From assembly GCA_013398055.1 (NCBI GenBank), contig VZRS01002789.1, positions 751,978 to 815,977 on the forward strand: a DNA stretch of 64,000 bases. The letters are read 5' to 3'. Source of the stretch: Ifrita kowaldi (Eukaryota > Chordata > Aves > Passeriformes > Cinclosomatidae). The notes under the pieces are model-generated. The model searched no databases. It had not been told where the DNA came from and worked only from the letters and a program-made list of their open reading frames with translations. Made by a program: the position numbers and the translations under genes. Below, piece by piece: positions 12,590-25,054 of the stretch. The first letter of the stretch is position 1; each line of letters starts with the position of its first letter.

Positions 12590-14290
12590 ATGTGTTTCTT
12601 CCATGAATTTATCCATGCAACCAATTGAAACATTTAGCGTTTATGTAAATGTTTAGCATCTGCAACAGCCTTTGGCAAAGCATTATACACCCTAACTTCA
12701 TGTTGTGCCACTCTAACCACCTCCTTGTATTTGTTTTCAAGGCGCTAAATTCAAGTGTCGTTTGATAATCTCAAATCGTGTGGGAAAAAGGCAGCAGCAC
12801 CACCTCTAAGGCTGCTTCCACTCACTAACCAGCCACCCAAGGAAAGTAATACTTTCAGCCCACTCACTGGTGTGCTCTTAAAGCAGATGGGCCAGGAAAT
12901 GTCTACAGTGATTATCCTGGCTTATCCTAGCACTTCAAAGAGCAAATTGAATTACATACGGTCACCTAAGGCAGAACTTTATTGTCAAAAATTGCAAGAC
13001 TTATCAAACCAACCCTGTTGCTACAAAATATCAGAGATACTGAAAAGCAAGATTTCATCAGCTTTTATACTTCTTTGTACTGAAGTCCAGGGCTTTGAGG
13101 TGGTTTTTTTTCAGATTCTGATGGTACTCAGCTGGCAATTTCTTTCTGGGTTTTCTTTGTTGTTGTTATTTTGATTTTTTCCCCCTCATTCCTTGCAAAA
13201 TCCTAGGCCCTATGCAGGACTAATATCTATCCAGTCTGAGGCTTTATTATGTCCATCTTGGACAGACAACCCTCACTTAGCGACCTCCATTTTATGGTCT
13301 TCAGAACACTCAGTCCTCTTTACTTCAGGTCAAGGTAAGCAACATGGTCTTTGTCATGAGGTCAATTTTCAACTATTCCTTGCTTTCCAGCTTATTTGCT
13401 GAGCGGTTTCTGAGGCTACAATAATTTCTTTGTAACTTTGCCTTTAAATTATTCTCTTAAGTGCAGTTGTAACACGATGTGCTCCAAAACATTCTATCTA
13501 CACTTCTTCATATTCACTGATGATTGCATGGACCTTCACAACCTCTTTTGTGGGCCAAAGAGATTTCATCTCTTCAACAACTATTTGTATAAAAGAGTTC
13601 TGTATATATGACAGATTTCTTTTCCTCTGCTTAGTATCATTTTCCAGATTTATTGCATCTTTTAGTTGGATTGAGTGGGCTAGATCTCATACCATGCTAA
13701 AGATGAGGGCAAATCCTGGATCTTTGAAATCACATGACACCTTTTTCTGTTTTGTTTTGGTTTGCTTTTGTAAGAGTTCCTATCTTCCCATTTTCTGTGT
13801 ATATTTTCACTGCTACTCAGCCCTGAGCTGGGGTTTCCATACACTTAACCATCCTAGTTACAAAAACTTCATCCTTGAGTCTTAGTCAGCTCAGAGCATC
13901 ATATTTGCAAAGCTGGGATCCACCTATCCCCCACACACGTATCTACATTGAATGTCATTTGCCATTTTTTTCACCTGGTCATTCAGAAAGGCAAGGACAT
14001 TCTTCAGTATCTCAGTCAACTCTCAGCCTTGAGTAACAGGAGTGTCAGCAAATTCTGTCACCGCATCGCTCCAACCTCTTACCAGACCATTTGCAAATGT
14101 GGGTTTATTTCGGTAATTTTCCTTCCCAGTAAGAAATGAACGTTTATTCCTACTTTGTTTCCTATCTTTTAGGGAGTTACTTACCCAATTACTTTATCCT
14201 TTCCCATCTTCATGTCCTTAGCCATCTTCAATGAGAAATTTTCTTGACTGCCTTTTCCAAATGTTAGTAGACTATGACAGTTAGACTTGT
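12590..14290 (-). mobile_element. Ancient CR1/L3-like LINE remnant
   Basis: Two blocks in minus orientation match the older CR1-like LINE type that is abundant in turtles and crocodilians. At 12600-12780 the landmarks are GCATCTGCAACAGCCTTTGG and CTTGTATTTGTTTTCAAG. At 13950-14290 they are ATTGAATGTCATTTGCCATT, TTTATTCCTAC, TTTCCTATCTTTTAGGGAG and AACTTTATC-type text. The order of blocks (3' end at low coordinates, reverse-transcriptase region at high coordinates) is correct for one decayed element. The middle part (12800-13940) is too diverged to follow by eye and may include unrelated sequence. No intact coding frame remains. Confidence 0.6.
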
Positions 14291-14294
14291 CCAT

Positions 14295-15235
14295 GGCAAG
14301 TTTCTGTTTTCTCTTATCACACACACTGCAGGAAAGTGATCTGCAACATGTTTTCTTGGTCAGCTACAGACATGACTAACCAAATGGTTCACATACAAGT
14401 TCAAATGCTGTTTACTCAGAAAAAAATATTCCCTGCCAAAACCTTGAATAGTATGTTTTCTATTAGCCAGATGTTAATTGTAAGTTCTTTCTGAATTCTA
14501 GGCTTAATGTTGAGCTTGCTTGGTGGTATCTAGTCTTAACAGACAGGATGTCACATTAGACAGTCCCACTAGCCCTTCCTATAATGATCACAAGAGTCCT
14601 AAAAGCTACTGGCAAATCTCAAGTGTCATATGAAATAAATGAAAATCACTCTTGATGATCAATCTGTGATGTTAGTAAAACAGAAACTTTTGTGAGGTTC
14701 CACTCTAAGACCACTTGAAAGGAGTAATCCACGCACACAAGGGAGAGCAAGAACTGAAAACATGCTTGAACTGGCACCAAAATCATAAAGAGGAACTCTT
14801 ACTCCCCTGCATCCTGCCTCTTGGCAGCTGACCTTTCACAGGAGAGGTGAGAGTATAATGCAAGATTGACTAAAAAATGTCATGGAAAACAGCAGCAACA
14901 AGAGGCACTGTGCACAGGCGATTGTAAGGTCTGAGAAGGAACCTAATCAAAATCTCTGTGTAAAACCCAGAGGGTCATTTGACACCTGAACTGACCAGGA
15001 ATGTGGTGAAAGTTGGATGCAGAATAATAAGTCTAAAGACCATGTTAGGAAAGATTCACAAATTTCTTTTTTTCCTTCTGTGAATGGAAGAGAACACAAT
15101 GAAAATAATGAGTCTGAAAAGAACAGAAGGGGGAGAAAAAAGCATACAAATTAATTGCTGTGAATAAAAAAAACCTGTGCACAGAAATATGAGTCTAATA
15201 TATGCCTTGCAATTAGCTAATTGCCGCAAGAATCA
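14295..15235. other. Unannotated stretch, nothing recognised
   Basis: AT-rich single-copy-looking DNA without an open frame, repeat or splice-site pair that I can support. Confidence 0.4.
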
Positions 15236-15237
15236 TA

Positions 15238-15376
15238 CAATCACAGAATGGTTTGAATTGGAAGGGACCTTTGAAGACCATCTAGTTCCAACCCCCCTGC
15301 CATGGGCAGGGACACCTTCCACTAGACCAGGGTCAGAGCCCCTTCCAGCCTGGCCTTGAACACTTCAGGGATGGGG
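15238..15376 (-). mobile_element. CR1 LINE 3' tail, well preserved
   Basis: The plus strand begins TCACAGAATGGTTTG and runs into GACCATCTAGTTCCAACCCC, CCATGGGCAGGGACACC and CCAGCCTGGCCTTGAACAC, then stops at ATGGGGC. This is a close match to the terminal ~140 bp of avian CR1 in minus orientation, and it is better preserved than most copies in this window. Severe 5' truncation is typical of CR1. Confidence 0.93.
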
Positions 15377-18300
15377 CATATTAGATACTCTCGTGGTTAT
15401 AAATTAACACAGTCTAAAAAGCAGTTGATATTTTATCCATACCAATATCAAACAAAAAAATCCTATCCAATTATCACCATTAATATGAACCAAAACTTTC
15501 AGTCTATTCTTTCTTGCATTGCAGAACAAAGATACAATTTCTCATGATTCTATGATTGTACAAAATTTGACATTTAAAAATCAGGAAGGCAGACTGATGT
15601 ATCTGTCCTCTGTGCAGTTTTTTCTTCTACGTTTCTGGTTGCAGGCATGCTCAGAGACATTGTAGAATTACAAAATGTCACACTGGAGGGCACTTCCACT
15701 CTAATTTGCAGTCCTAAACTTATCTTTGTTTATTTGTTCATATTTCAGGAAGCCTGATACCTCCATAAAACTTCCAGTGCTTGTATATTCTTGCAGGTCA
15801 GAGAGATAATGTGAAAATGCTTTTATGCTGAATACGTCCACCTTATTCCCAAATACGCTATGCCAAATCCTTGTTTCAATTGACACCAATGAATGCACTA
15901 GATCCTTCGTGGATATGAATCGATGTAGCTTCATTGATTTCATATTACTTGAGTAATTCATGACAGCTGAGTATCCGGCTCAAGACTTTAATTGGCTCTC
16001 AAAAGCGAGGGAAAATGAAATACCAAAATAAATCAAACAAACACAGGTACATTCAGTCAATATTTAGTACACTATACCTCATACTCTTTCACCAGCAGGT
16101 CTCTGCACCACCCAGCTCAATGTCTTTTTGATGTTGTATGTCAGTCAATTAGGGAATGCAAATGTGCAATACCCAGAGAGAATTAAAGTTCTGAAACTGA
16201 GGGAACAGAAAGGAAAAGAGGGAATTTTCTGTCCTGTACATGTTGCTTCTGTGAGTAATTGACTTGAATTTCCTAATCTCCTCTTAAACTTGCACACAGA
16301 GGAGTCAGTCAAACACTGCCTTTTAATAAAATTCCTTATGACACCACTCTTCGTGGCCATGAAATGAGCATTGAGTAATGCTCAATGAGCAATGTTTCTT
16401 TTGTTTGTTCTTGTTATTACACACTCCTCAATGGAAAGTGGGATAGAGTCCCAGTTACCCAGGTACTGTTCTTTGCAGCCCAAGGTAAGACTGAAGTCCA
16501 GCTAAGCCAGGCATTGAACAAAACACAAAGAGAGACTTTAGGGACTGCAGAGCAAAACACACAAGAAAAGAAAGAGCAGTTTGCATCTCTGCAAACTCCA
16601 TGAGCACTCAGGGGTTGCAAGCCAAGCTCAAAGCCCTCTTTGAGGGCTCTGAACTGTGATTTGGCTAGTGTGACCAGGAAAGGCTCTGGCAGAGCTAAGA
16701 GCAACACTCCAAGTCAAAAGCCTTTTCTCCACCTAGACTTTAAAAGGAGAAGTAGCGTGAGGAGGTAAAGACATGAAGATAACAGTTGGAGACTCCAGTT
16801 TTCATTGTACGGGTATGGATGAAAGAGGACAACTGAGGACTGCAACTCCCTATGCATAGGCAGTCCCGCAGCTAGTAAAGAATACAGTTACACAAACCCC
16901 AACGCTTGACACATTTTGGCCATGTGACAGCTCCTGCTCTCCATTTACACAGGGGCCATGTAAGGATTTTTGTATGCTCTTTTCAAAACATCTATTTTGC
17001 AATTCTGATCTTTCCAAATGCAGCATATGGCATCTTTCCAGGACCTCAGGGCCCTATCAGATATTTATTTTAGGGATTTCACTAGAAAAACACAGATGTG
17101 GGAGAGTCGTCCAGGCAAAACATTTATTTTTTTCCAAGAAGATGATTCCCTTGTAAGCCAATCAAAGCTATTAAAGTTTGAAAACACGTTGCAGTCAGGT
17201 GTCATCACCAGCAGGTTCATCTTTTGATTAATACAGCCTCCAAACCCCATTATGCATAAGATGAAAACCCATTTAAGAAGAGTCACAAGCCACAAAATTA
17301 AACATAACATTTATTCAAGATAATTCAGACACAGATTGTTTTACAGAAAGCAAAACCAACGAAATTCTCTAATCTATCAAATTTCTGGAATTTACTCTGT
17401 GTTAACAGGACTCTAAGCAAAGAAGTGAAGGTTTGTGGTGAACACAGGAAAGCGGAAGTTATCAGTACTGATATCTACTTCCCGCCTCAGTGGGCCAAAT
17501 TTTATGTCACTGTAAATTGACTTTAATATATTTAACTAATTATTTTAATTGAGTTTATTTGACTTTTTGTTCCCAGCTGGTTTTGGTGAATGGAGCTAAA
17601 CCTGGTTTAAAATTGAGACAGAGCAAGTGGCAGCTTCTGCTGCTTTCTTCACTCTCACCAGCTTCTTTCCAAGACAGCTGTTGTTGTGTTGCTAACTGGT
17701 AGCTGTACACTCGGTCAAAAAAGCCAACCATGCATGAGCTGACGGTTGATCTGGCCCTGTGTTTTCGGGACTTGGCGATAGCAGGATTTTTCAAAGCCTA
17801 TGCCAAAGGCCAGGCATGACATGACCATAAACAACAAACCAATCTTTACCCTCTCCAAGAGGCAACAATGTAAGAAATGCATTAAGTACTGTACGGATAC
17901 CTAAATATTTATTCAAGCGTATTATTCTGCCTCCTATTCAGGTCACTGCTTCCTTCACAACTGTAGACCAATCTTGCATACTAATGCTGAAATGTCATAA
18001 ATTCTATCTTAAAGAACACCAGATATGCCTGACTGTTTTCAGGATAGGTGAGGAATTTGTTTACTTGATTTATTTTAGTGGATTCTCTTTGCCTATCTTG
18101 TCTGGAGAGTACCTAGGATTTCTACCTTTTAGAGTGCATTTTAATAAAATGGGGGGAAAGCTTCTGGTTCTCAGTTATAAAATTCTGTTGTATAACAAGA
18201 GAGGAGTATACAATACATACAGATGATTTCATCATTTGTAGGAGAAGTCTTTCAGGTAATTATCACTCTCTTTGGAAGGAAACAAAGATGGCACTTGTTC

Positions 18301-18910
18301 AGATGTCAGAAGCTGATGTTATCCTGCTGATTTAATGGACCACATTCAGTTTATGTTCGCCCACTGAAGTGTGGAAGCATGAACTTGAAGGGAACTTCTA
18401 AATGATTATGCCCGGACCTCTGCAGCTGCAGGTACTATGGGTAGCACCTGGACCATCATCAAAGGGACCTTAAAGAAGATAAACTTGAAGTCTTTAAAAT
18501 ATCAGAGGTGTTCTTATTCACACCTCACTATACTTCTAATTAAAATTTCATTTTGAAGTGGTTTATAATGGGTTTATAATGCTTGGAGCTTTAAAGAAAT
18601 GACTAAAGAACGGATGTACATTTTATGCAGTCTAATGGCTTGATTGATTAGCTCTTATGACATTCAGTATTGTCATCTATTGATGTGCTTATAACTAAGA
18701 CACAGCCCAAATCTATAAAGGATTTACTGTCACTACCATTCATTTATTAACCCTTTACATGTGTTTTATTAACAGAATCCTAATATCAAACCAAGTTAAC
18801 ACCCTATAACATTTTGGGGAGAGATTTATATCAATCAAATGCTATGGAATAAATCAGAAATAGTCTTCACTAATATCACATAGAACTACTTTTAAGAAAA
18901 AGTATTTTCT
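15377..18910. other. Unannotated stretch, one weak exon candidate
   Basis: Mostly AT-rich DNA with no repeat I can name. A small inverted repeat (AGCCCTC-TTT-GAGGGCT) lies near 16637-16655. The weak minus-strand exon candidate at 17659-17797 is described in the findings. Nothing else supports a gene. Confidence 0.4.
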
Positions 18911-18912
18911 TA

Positions 18913-19104
18913 AATATAATAATAATAATATAATAATAACAATAATAATATATAATAATATTATAATATTAGACTATATAATAATACAATAGTATAATAA
19001 TATAATATATAATAGTAATAATATCAATCATAATATTAAAATATATCATATATAATATTATAATATAATATATAATATTATAATAATAAAATAATATATT
19101 TTTA
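18913..19104. repeat. TAA/TA-rich low-complexity tract
   Basis: About 190 bp made almost only of A and T, built from imperfect TAA, ATA and TATAA units with occasional C or G. This is a simple microsatellite-type tract with no coding content, and sequence accuracy here is likely to be low. Confidence 0.95.
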
Positions 19105-19480
19105 TTTCTAGCGTCTTAAGATATTAGGGTACTAAGGAACGTACTGATCTCTATAACAATTTGTAATAAAAATTCATTATGATGCTCTTTGTGTTATTTT
19201 CAGGAAAGTTAAAACCCTAATTTTTTTTTAATCTCCAGTTTACATCAATGAAACTCTCAGAGGCAATCTACATGATTTAAGGACTTATATACCGAAATGA
19301 AAGGAAAGTGAGGATCTACAGACCCTCTCTGGATCATATTTAAGGGTCTTCATTCTAAACTGATGAGCTCCACAAAGCACTTTTGAGAATAAAGTAGTGT
19401 TGAAAAGAGCATCATACACAGAAGGCCTAGTGCTTGTAGCTGGTGAATAAAATCCATATTTCTGTAAGATATTCCTCTTA
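19105..19480. other. Short unannotated spacer
   Basis: Lies between the AT-rich tract and the next CR1 copy. No gene or repeat recognised. Confidence 0.4.
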
Positions 19481-20026
19481 CCACAGAATTAAAGAATGGT
19501 GGAGGTGGGAGGGGACCTCTGGAGATCTAATCCAAGAAGAAGCAGGTTGTTTAGGGCATTTTCAAGTCAGGTAGTAGATATCTCCAGGGATGGACACTAC
19601 CAAATCTCTTTGGGCAAAGTGTTTCAGTGCTCCATCATCCTTACAATGAAAAACCTTTCGTCTTACATTTGAATGGAATTTCTAGGTTTCAGGTTGTGCC
19701 CTCTGCCTCTTGTCCTCTCAATCAGGACCACTGAAAACAGCCTGGCTCTGTCCTCTTTGCACGCTGCCTTCAGGTATTTATAGCCATAAATTGATAAGGT
19801 CGCCCTGAGTCTTCTCCAGGCTAAAAACACCCAGCTCTCTTAGACACTTCTTGTATGGCAGATGCTCCAAATCCTTGATTACTCTAGATGCCTGTTGCTG
19901 GACATGCATATCCAAGTCTGTCTGCAGCAGGCAGCCCAGCCCTGGGCACAGAACTCCAGATGTTCCTCACCAGCTCTGAGTAGAGGGGAAGGATCACCTC
20001 CCTCATCCATCTGACAATGCTTTTCT
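19481..20026 (-). mobile_element. CR1 LINE 3' portion
   Basis: Minus-oriented CR1. Plus-strand landmarks in order are CCACAGAATTAAAGAATGG, GGGACCTCTGGAGATC, CAGGGATGGACACTACC, TTGTGCCCTCTGCCTCTTGTC, CTTCTCCAGGCTAAA and CTGGGCACAGAACTCCAG. The copy is ~545 bp and covers the 3' untranslated and C-terminal coding parts with many stops. It looks moderately diverged. Confidence 0.92.
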
Positions 20027-23000
20027 TTCTTTGCAGGTGATCACAGCCGTAATCACAGCTTTAATCACTGCCTTTATGCCAAAGATGAGCAGATTTGCCT
20101 GCCTAGACTCTATTCACTTCATTCCCTTCTACCCTCTCTGCTTTCCACTGCTGCTTCCTTCTGTGTATTTCAGCATCCACATATGCGAAGAGGGCCAAAG
20201 CCAAAATCTCCTTCCTAACACCAAATCTCCGTGAGCAGCTCTCTCAGTCAGATGTGCCATGCTCCCCACTTCGTGCACGGATCTTACCCGCATTTCATGC
20301 TCCCTCAGTGACCATCCACAGTGCTCACATTTCAATCCTAGCACCACTGCCCCTGGAGCCAGACCAGAACCCTCCTCCCACAGCAGAGCCGAGCACCTGG
20401 GTTTGGTATCTTTGCCTCTGGAGAAGGAGAAAAGTATCCCAGCCCCCAGGCAGAAAATATTCTGCATAAATAGATTATATTGAGGCAGTTTCCCTCTCCA
20501 TGGCATGGGCCTTCCTTTGATACAAGAATTTATTTCCACTGAAATCAATAACTATAATGCAACTGTCTTCCATTTCAAAGAATTGCACAAGTGTGACTAT
20601 AGACGAGCTGTCTAAATTTCCCATTCTTTTTTCCCTTGAGTCTAGCTATGAACTAAGAGAGAATTGGAACCAAGAAGTTACTGATTTCTCTTTTTTCTGA
20701 GTGTTTACTAGGCTGAATGCATTTGACAGGAGACTGCTAAGGAATGTTTTTAATGATGTTTCCAAAATACATTCTAAAACCTGCTGGTTCAGTAATTACC
20801 AAATAAGAAGGATGAGAGAAGGATTTTTTAATTTACCTTAGAACTGCTCCTATGGCCACCAAGTACTAACACAATTGATTCTAATTGCCCTGGCATTCAG
20901 ATCAAATCAAACATATGCAAATCAGGTCTTCTTGTACTTCACCCTTCAAAAAGCAACCGTGCCAGTGTAGAGGCTGAGCGTCAGAGACTGAAAGAACACA
21001 GGTGATCTTGAAGATGATATTAGTCATTAGCTAGCACAGAAAAGAAAAGAGCAGTCATTGGCTAAGCAAGGATAAATTATCACAAATTTATTTCAGACTG
21101 TCAGATTTTTTCCCCTCAAAACTTGTCATGCAGATGCAGCTGCGCAGTAACCACCAAGTCGATATGTTTGTTCCCGGCACCATACACTGCTTTGCATCAA
21201 TGCAAATACAAGGGTAAGAGGTCCTACTGGTCAGTACAAGGACACAGCTGAGCTGAGCTGAAGCCTGCAGTCTTCTGAGAATTAACTTAGTTTTGCAATG
21301 ATTTTACAATCTGAACTAAACTTTTTGAACTTGAGCCACCATTCATCATGCTGGTCTGGCCAGAGGCCACATCTGAAAAGGACCCAAGCAAGACAAATAG
21401 CAGTGGGTACGATATTTCTGTAAATTTAAATCATCAAGGAGGCAGACAGAATGAAGTGGGCAACAAAAGTCATGTCATACACTGCATCTGCCTGGAGTTT
21501 TCTCTTCACTGGCTCCCCAGCTGAGGACAGGATTTTGGCCAATACCAAATGAGTTCTGAAAATCTAAAATCTAATTTTTAGTTGCCTTTTTATCCAGAAT
21601 TACTTGTCACCCCATACTTTCCTGAAGTGTGTTTTTAATTCATCACCAATTCATGCCACCATTTAATTAGTTCTGATGAAAAATGTGCAAAACCAAACTG
21701 CAAGGGTGAGAGGTGGTAACATACAGAACAATCTAGACAACAAACTCTGCACAGGTCCAAGCACAGCCTGTCTCTTCTTTTTCCACACAAGCATGCTCAC
21801 ATACATGTGAATCTCTAAAAAGTCAAACCACTCTATGAGTCTTCAAGCTTCTGGTTGTTCAGCCTGCCAGGTCAGTGCTATAGAATGGGAACTGTTAATT
21901 TACCATGACTTTCTGAATATGTCCAAAATTAGTTGACCAGATAGCAAGGTATTTGCCAAAAAAATTGTTTTGACCAGACACAGAATACAACTTTTTTGGA
22001 CAACATCCAATTTACCCAATGATGGCTCTGCAATAGTTTTTCATGCAGCATGCAGCTGAAAACCCTGATCTGAGCTTCAAAAGCACACAGGACTCTGTGT
22101 GTTAAAGTACTAACCACAGAGAAAAAATAAGCACTAAATTCTGCCTGCATCTAGCCTGTATTATGTGGTGTGATTACCTGATCATTCTTTCTCTGTGTCC
22201 AGCTGACTTCCTACTGGACTGTTACTGAGGATACAGGGTAAGGATCTTCCTTTTTCATGCATATTGAATTAAAATTGGCTTAAAAGCAGCAATCCTAAGA
22301 CAATGTGCAAGTTCCTCTTCTTTTCCCTGATGTGCCTGTGCCAACAGTAATGCCAAGTGAGAGCAATCATAACCCTGGTAAAACATCAGTGAGCTGTTTG
22401 CACCCTGCTGACAACTTTAATAATAGCCAAACAGTTCGTAGATTGTCACAGTAAGAAAAGGGCAGACAGTTTTTCAGATTTTGCTTTGTCCCAGTGTTGC
22501 CAGCTAGATGCAACATGACAGCAGTTCAGACACACGCACACAGGGCTAGGTAGCTGCAGGTAGATATAAAGCAGATATTCTGCAGGAGACAGTATGCAAA
22601 TGTATGTTGGGAGTGGAAAGGATTTAGCTGTAAGAAACTCAAAACTGTGTATGTGTCTGTCAGCAAATCAATTTTCTCTTGGAGTTCTTCCTCTCTCTTC
22701 TGATGGGTTTGTGTTTGCTAATCAAACAAATTATTAGAAAAAAATAAACTGTCAGGAAACAAAATAGCAGGACAACACCCTATATCCAAGTCACATTTTA
22801 TTACCTGCTGCATCTTCCCATGCAACCAACCCCCTCCTCACCATCACTGTGCCATCACCACTGTCACCAGCTCCTGTGTCCAGTGAGACTGACTGATGGG
22901 AAGTATTGCCAGTTCACTATGGGATTTATTAGCTGCAGACAGGTTACTGTTAGAGCCAGCCATGCCAGATTATCATTTTAATAACTGGAATCAGTGTGAT

Positions 23001-23630
23001 TTTTCAGGCCAGGGCAGCCCTTATACTGTGGAAGCTTTCCCAGCGCTGGTTATTCCCACTCAATCCCCACCCAAGCAGTGGCAATAAACATTGGAGAAAG
23101 GGAACTGTTTATGTCCCATTCTGTGTTACCAGCCACAGAAATTAAAGCAATATCCCCAAGTTACCCTATTATTTATTCAAGGGCCAGAGAGGAATTCTAT
23201 TTTGAGAGAACATTAGAATATAAATGGAGGTGAAAGTCTCTATTTCTCCCTTTCTCTTTTGCAGAACAAGTCTCAGACATTGTTTGGTGCTTCAAAGCTA
23301 ACAATAAAAGACCGCCGTTTTATTCAAGTTGCAATGTTCAGTGCTTTTGTTCTCCAAATCTATTTTACCACGTGGAAAGGCTTTCTGAGGAGTTAATATA
23401 CACTGTACAAGAATTGTCTCTGTATAAAAGAATTGCTGTATTCTAAAAATAGTGGCAGCTCTGTTATATGTATTTCAGATTTTCTCTGATGTTGGGATCA
23501 AAGTTTGGAACTACTGAACTAAAAATCAGTTACCAATATGAACGACACTAGCCTTTAAGCAAGACCATTATGTGCTAGATGAACGTGAGCAAGGCCCACA
23601 GCAGGTAAATAGGTCATGCCTGGTTTTTTC
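20027..23630. other. Unannotated stretch, no gene confirmed
   Basis: Overlapping short frames on both strands at 20130-20550 reflect C-rich sequence and have no recognisable motif. A strong-looking plus-strand splice acceptor with an open frame at 23265-23396 is discussed among the rejected items. No repeats recognised. Confidence 0.4.
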
Positions 23631-23634
23631 CTAG

Positions 23635-23755
23635 ATATAGTATGGAAAAGTGTAGTATATTGTAGCATAGTGTAGGGTAGCATAGCACAGTGCAATGTTC
23701 TGTGGTACGGCATGGCATGGAATGCCAGGGTATGGCATGGCACGGCATAGTTTAA
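23635..23755 (+). repeat. Degenerate pentanucleotide array
   Basis: About 120 bp of imperfect 5-bp units of the AGTGT/AGCAT/GGCAT type (for example GGCATGGCATGG and GGTATGGCATGGCACGGCAT). The second half is GGCAT-rich and the first half GTAGT-rich. It directly precedes the 5' edge of a CR1 fragment. Confidence 0.8.
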
Positions 23756-23761
23756 TGCAGC

Positions 23762-25053
23762 CATATCCTCCTGGAAGCTGTGCTGTGCCGCATGGAGGGC
23801 AGGGAGGTGATTCAAGACAGTCTGCATGGCTTCACCAAGGCCAAGTCCTGCCTGACCAACCTGGTGGCCTTCCACAATGGAGTGACAACAATGAACAAGG
23901 GAAGGGATCCAGATGTCATCTGTGTGGACTTGTGTAAAACCTTTGACACAGTCCTCCACAATATCCTTCTCTCTAAATTGGAGAGAGGTGGATTTGATGA
24001 GTGAACTGTTGAGTGGATAAGGAATTGGCTGGACCCTTGCATCCAGAGGGTAGTGGTCAACAGCTCAGAGTTCAAGTGGACGTCAGTGATGAGTGGTGTC
24101 CCTCAGTGGGTCTGTGTTGGTACCAGTGTTATTTAATATCTTCATTAATAACACAGATGAAGGGATCAAGAGTGCTCTCAGAAAATTCGCAGATGACACC
24201 AAGCTGAATGGTCCTGTTGACACTCCTGAAAAGATGGGATGCCATCCAGATGGAGCTGGACAAGCTCAGGAAGTGGGCCCATGGTGAATCTGATGATATT
24301 TAACGAGACCAGGTGCCAGGTGCTGCACCTGGGTGATGGCAACTCCTCGTATCAACACAGGCTGGGGGCTGAACAGATCAGAGCAGCCCTGCCCCAAAGG
24401 ACTGGGGGGGGCTGGTGGGTGAGAGGCTGGACATGACCCAGCCATGTGCACTCACAGCCCGGAGAGCCAAACGTGTCCTGGGCTGCATCCAAAGCAGTGT
24501 GGGCAGCAGGGCAAGGGAAGGGGATTCTGCATCTCTGCTCTGTTCTTGTGTGACCACACCTGCTATGTCCAACTCTGAGGAGCACAGGAAGGACATCGAT
24601 CAATGGAGCAGGTCCAGAGGAGGCCATCAAGATGATGAGAGGGATGGAGCACCTCTCCCATGAGACAAGGTTTACAGAATTGGAGTTGTTCATCCCAGAG
24701 AAGAAAAGGCTTTGGGGTGACCTAAGCTCAGCCTTCCAGTACTTCAAGGAGGCACACAGGAAAGACAGAGAGAGCCAATTTACCAGGGCATGAGGACAAG
24801 GAAGAATGGCTTCAGGTTGAAAGAGAGTAGGATTAGATTAGATATCAAGAAGAAATTCTTTACCATGAGAACACTGAGGCACCTGGATAGTGCCAAGAGA
24901 AGTTGTGGATGCCCAATACCTGGGAGTGTTCAATGCTAGGTTTGATGAAGCTCTGAGCAACTGGTCTAGTGGAAAGTGTCCCTGTCCACAGCAGGGGGTT
25001 GGAACTGGATGATCTTTAAGGTCACTTCCAATCCAAGCAGTTCTATGATTCTC
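23762..25053 (+). pseudogene. CR1 LINE fragment with reverse-transcriptase motifs
   Basis: A 1.3-kb, 5'-truncated CR1 copy starts inside the reverse-transcriptase domain and runs to the genuine 3' tail (GATGATCTTTAAGGTCAC and TTCTATGATTCTC). Visible RT blocks are [19 protein letters not shown] (about 23826-23882), [19 protein letters not shown] (about 23924-23980), SGVPQ (about 24093-24107) and the catalytic FADDTKLNG (FADD at 24186-24197). The frame is broken by a TGA stop at 24002-24004, by an extra base near 24107 within the SGVPQG motif, and by another shift near 24230. The C-terminal part (24290-25000) matches the conserved LGCIQSSVGSR-type region. Non-functional. Confidence 0.95.
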
Positions 25054-25054
25054 T

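Noticed and set aside
23265..23396. Plus-strand acceptor (CCCTTTCTCTTTTGCAG) followed by a 43-codon open frame
   Set aside because: A second frame is equally open, no upstream exon or donor was found, and there is no protein resemblance.
24352..24747. 131-codon minus-strand frame
   Set aside because: Antisense shadow of the plus-strand CR1 C-terminal region; the mirrored frame at 26347-26712 in the second CR1 copy shows it is repeat-derived.
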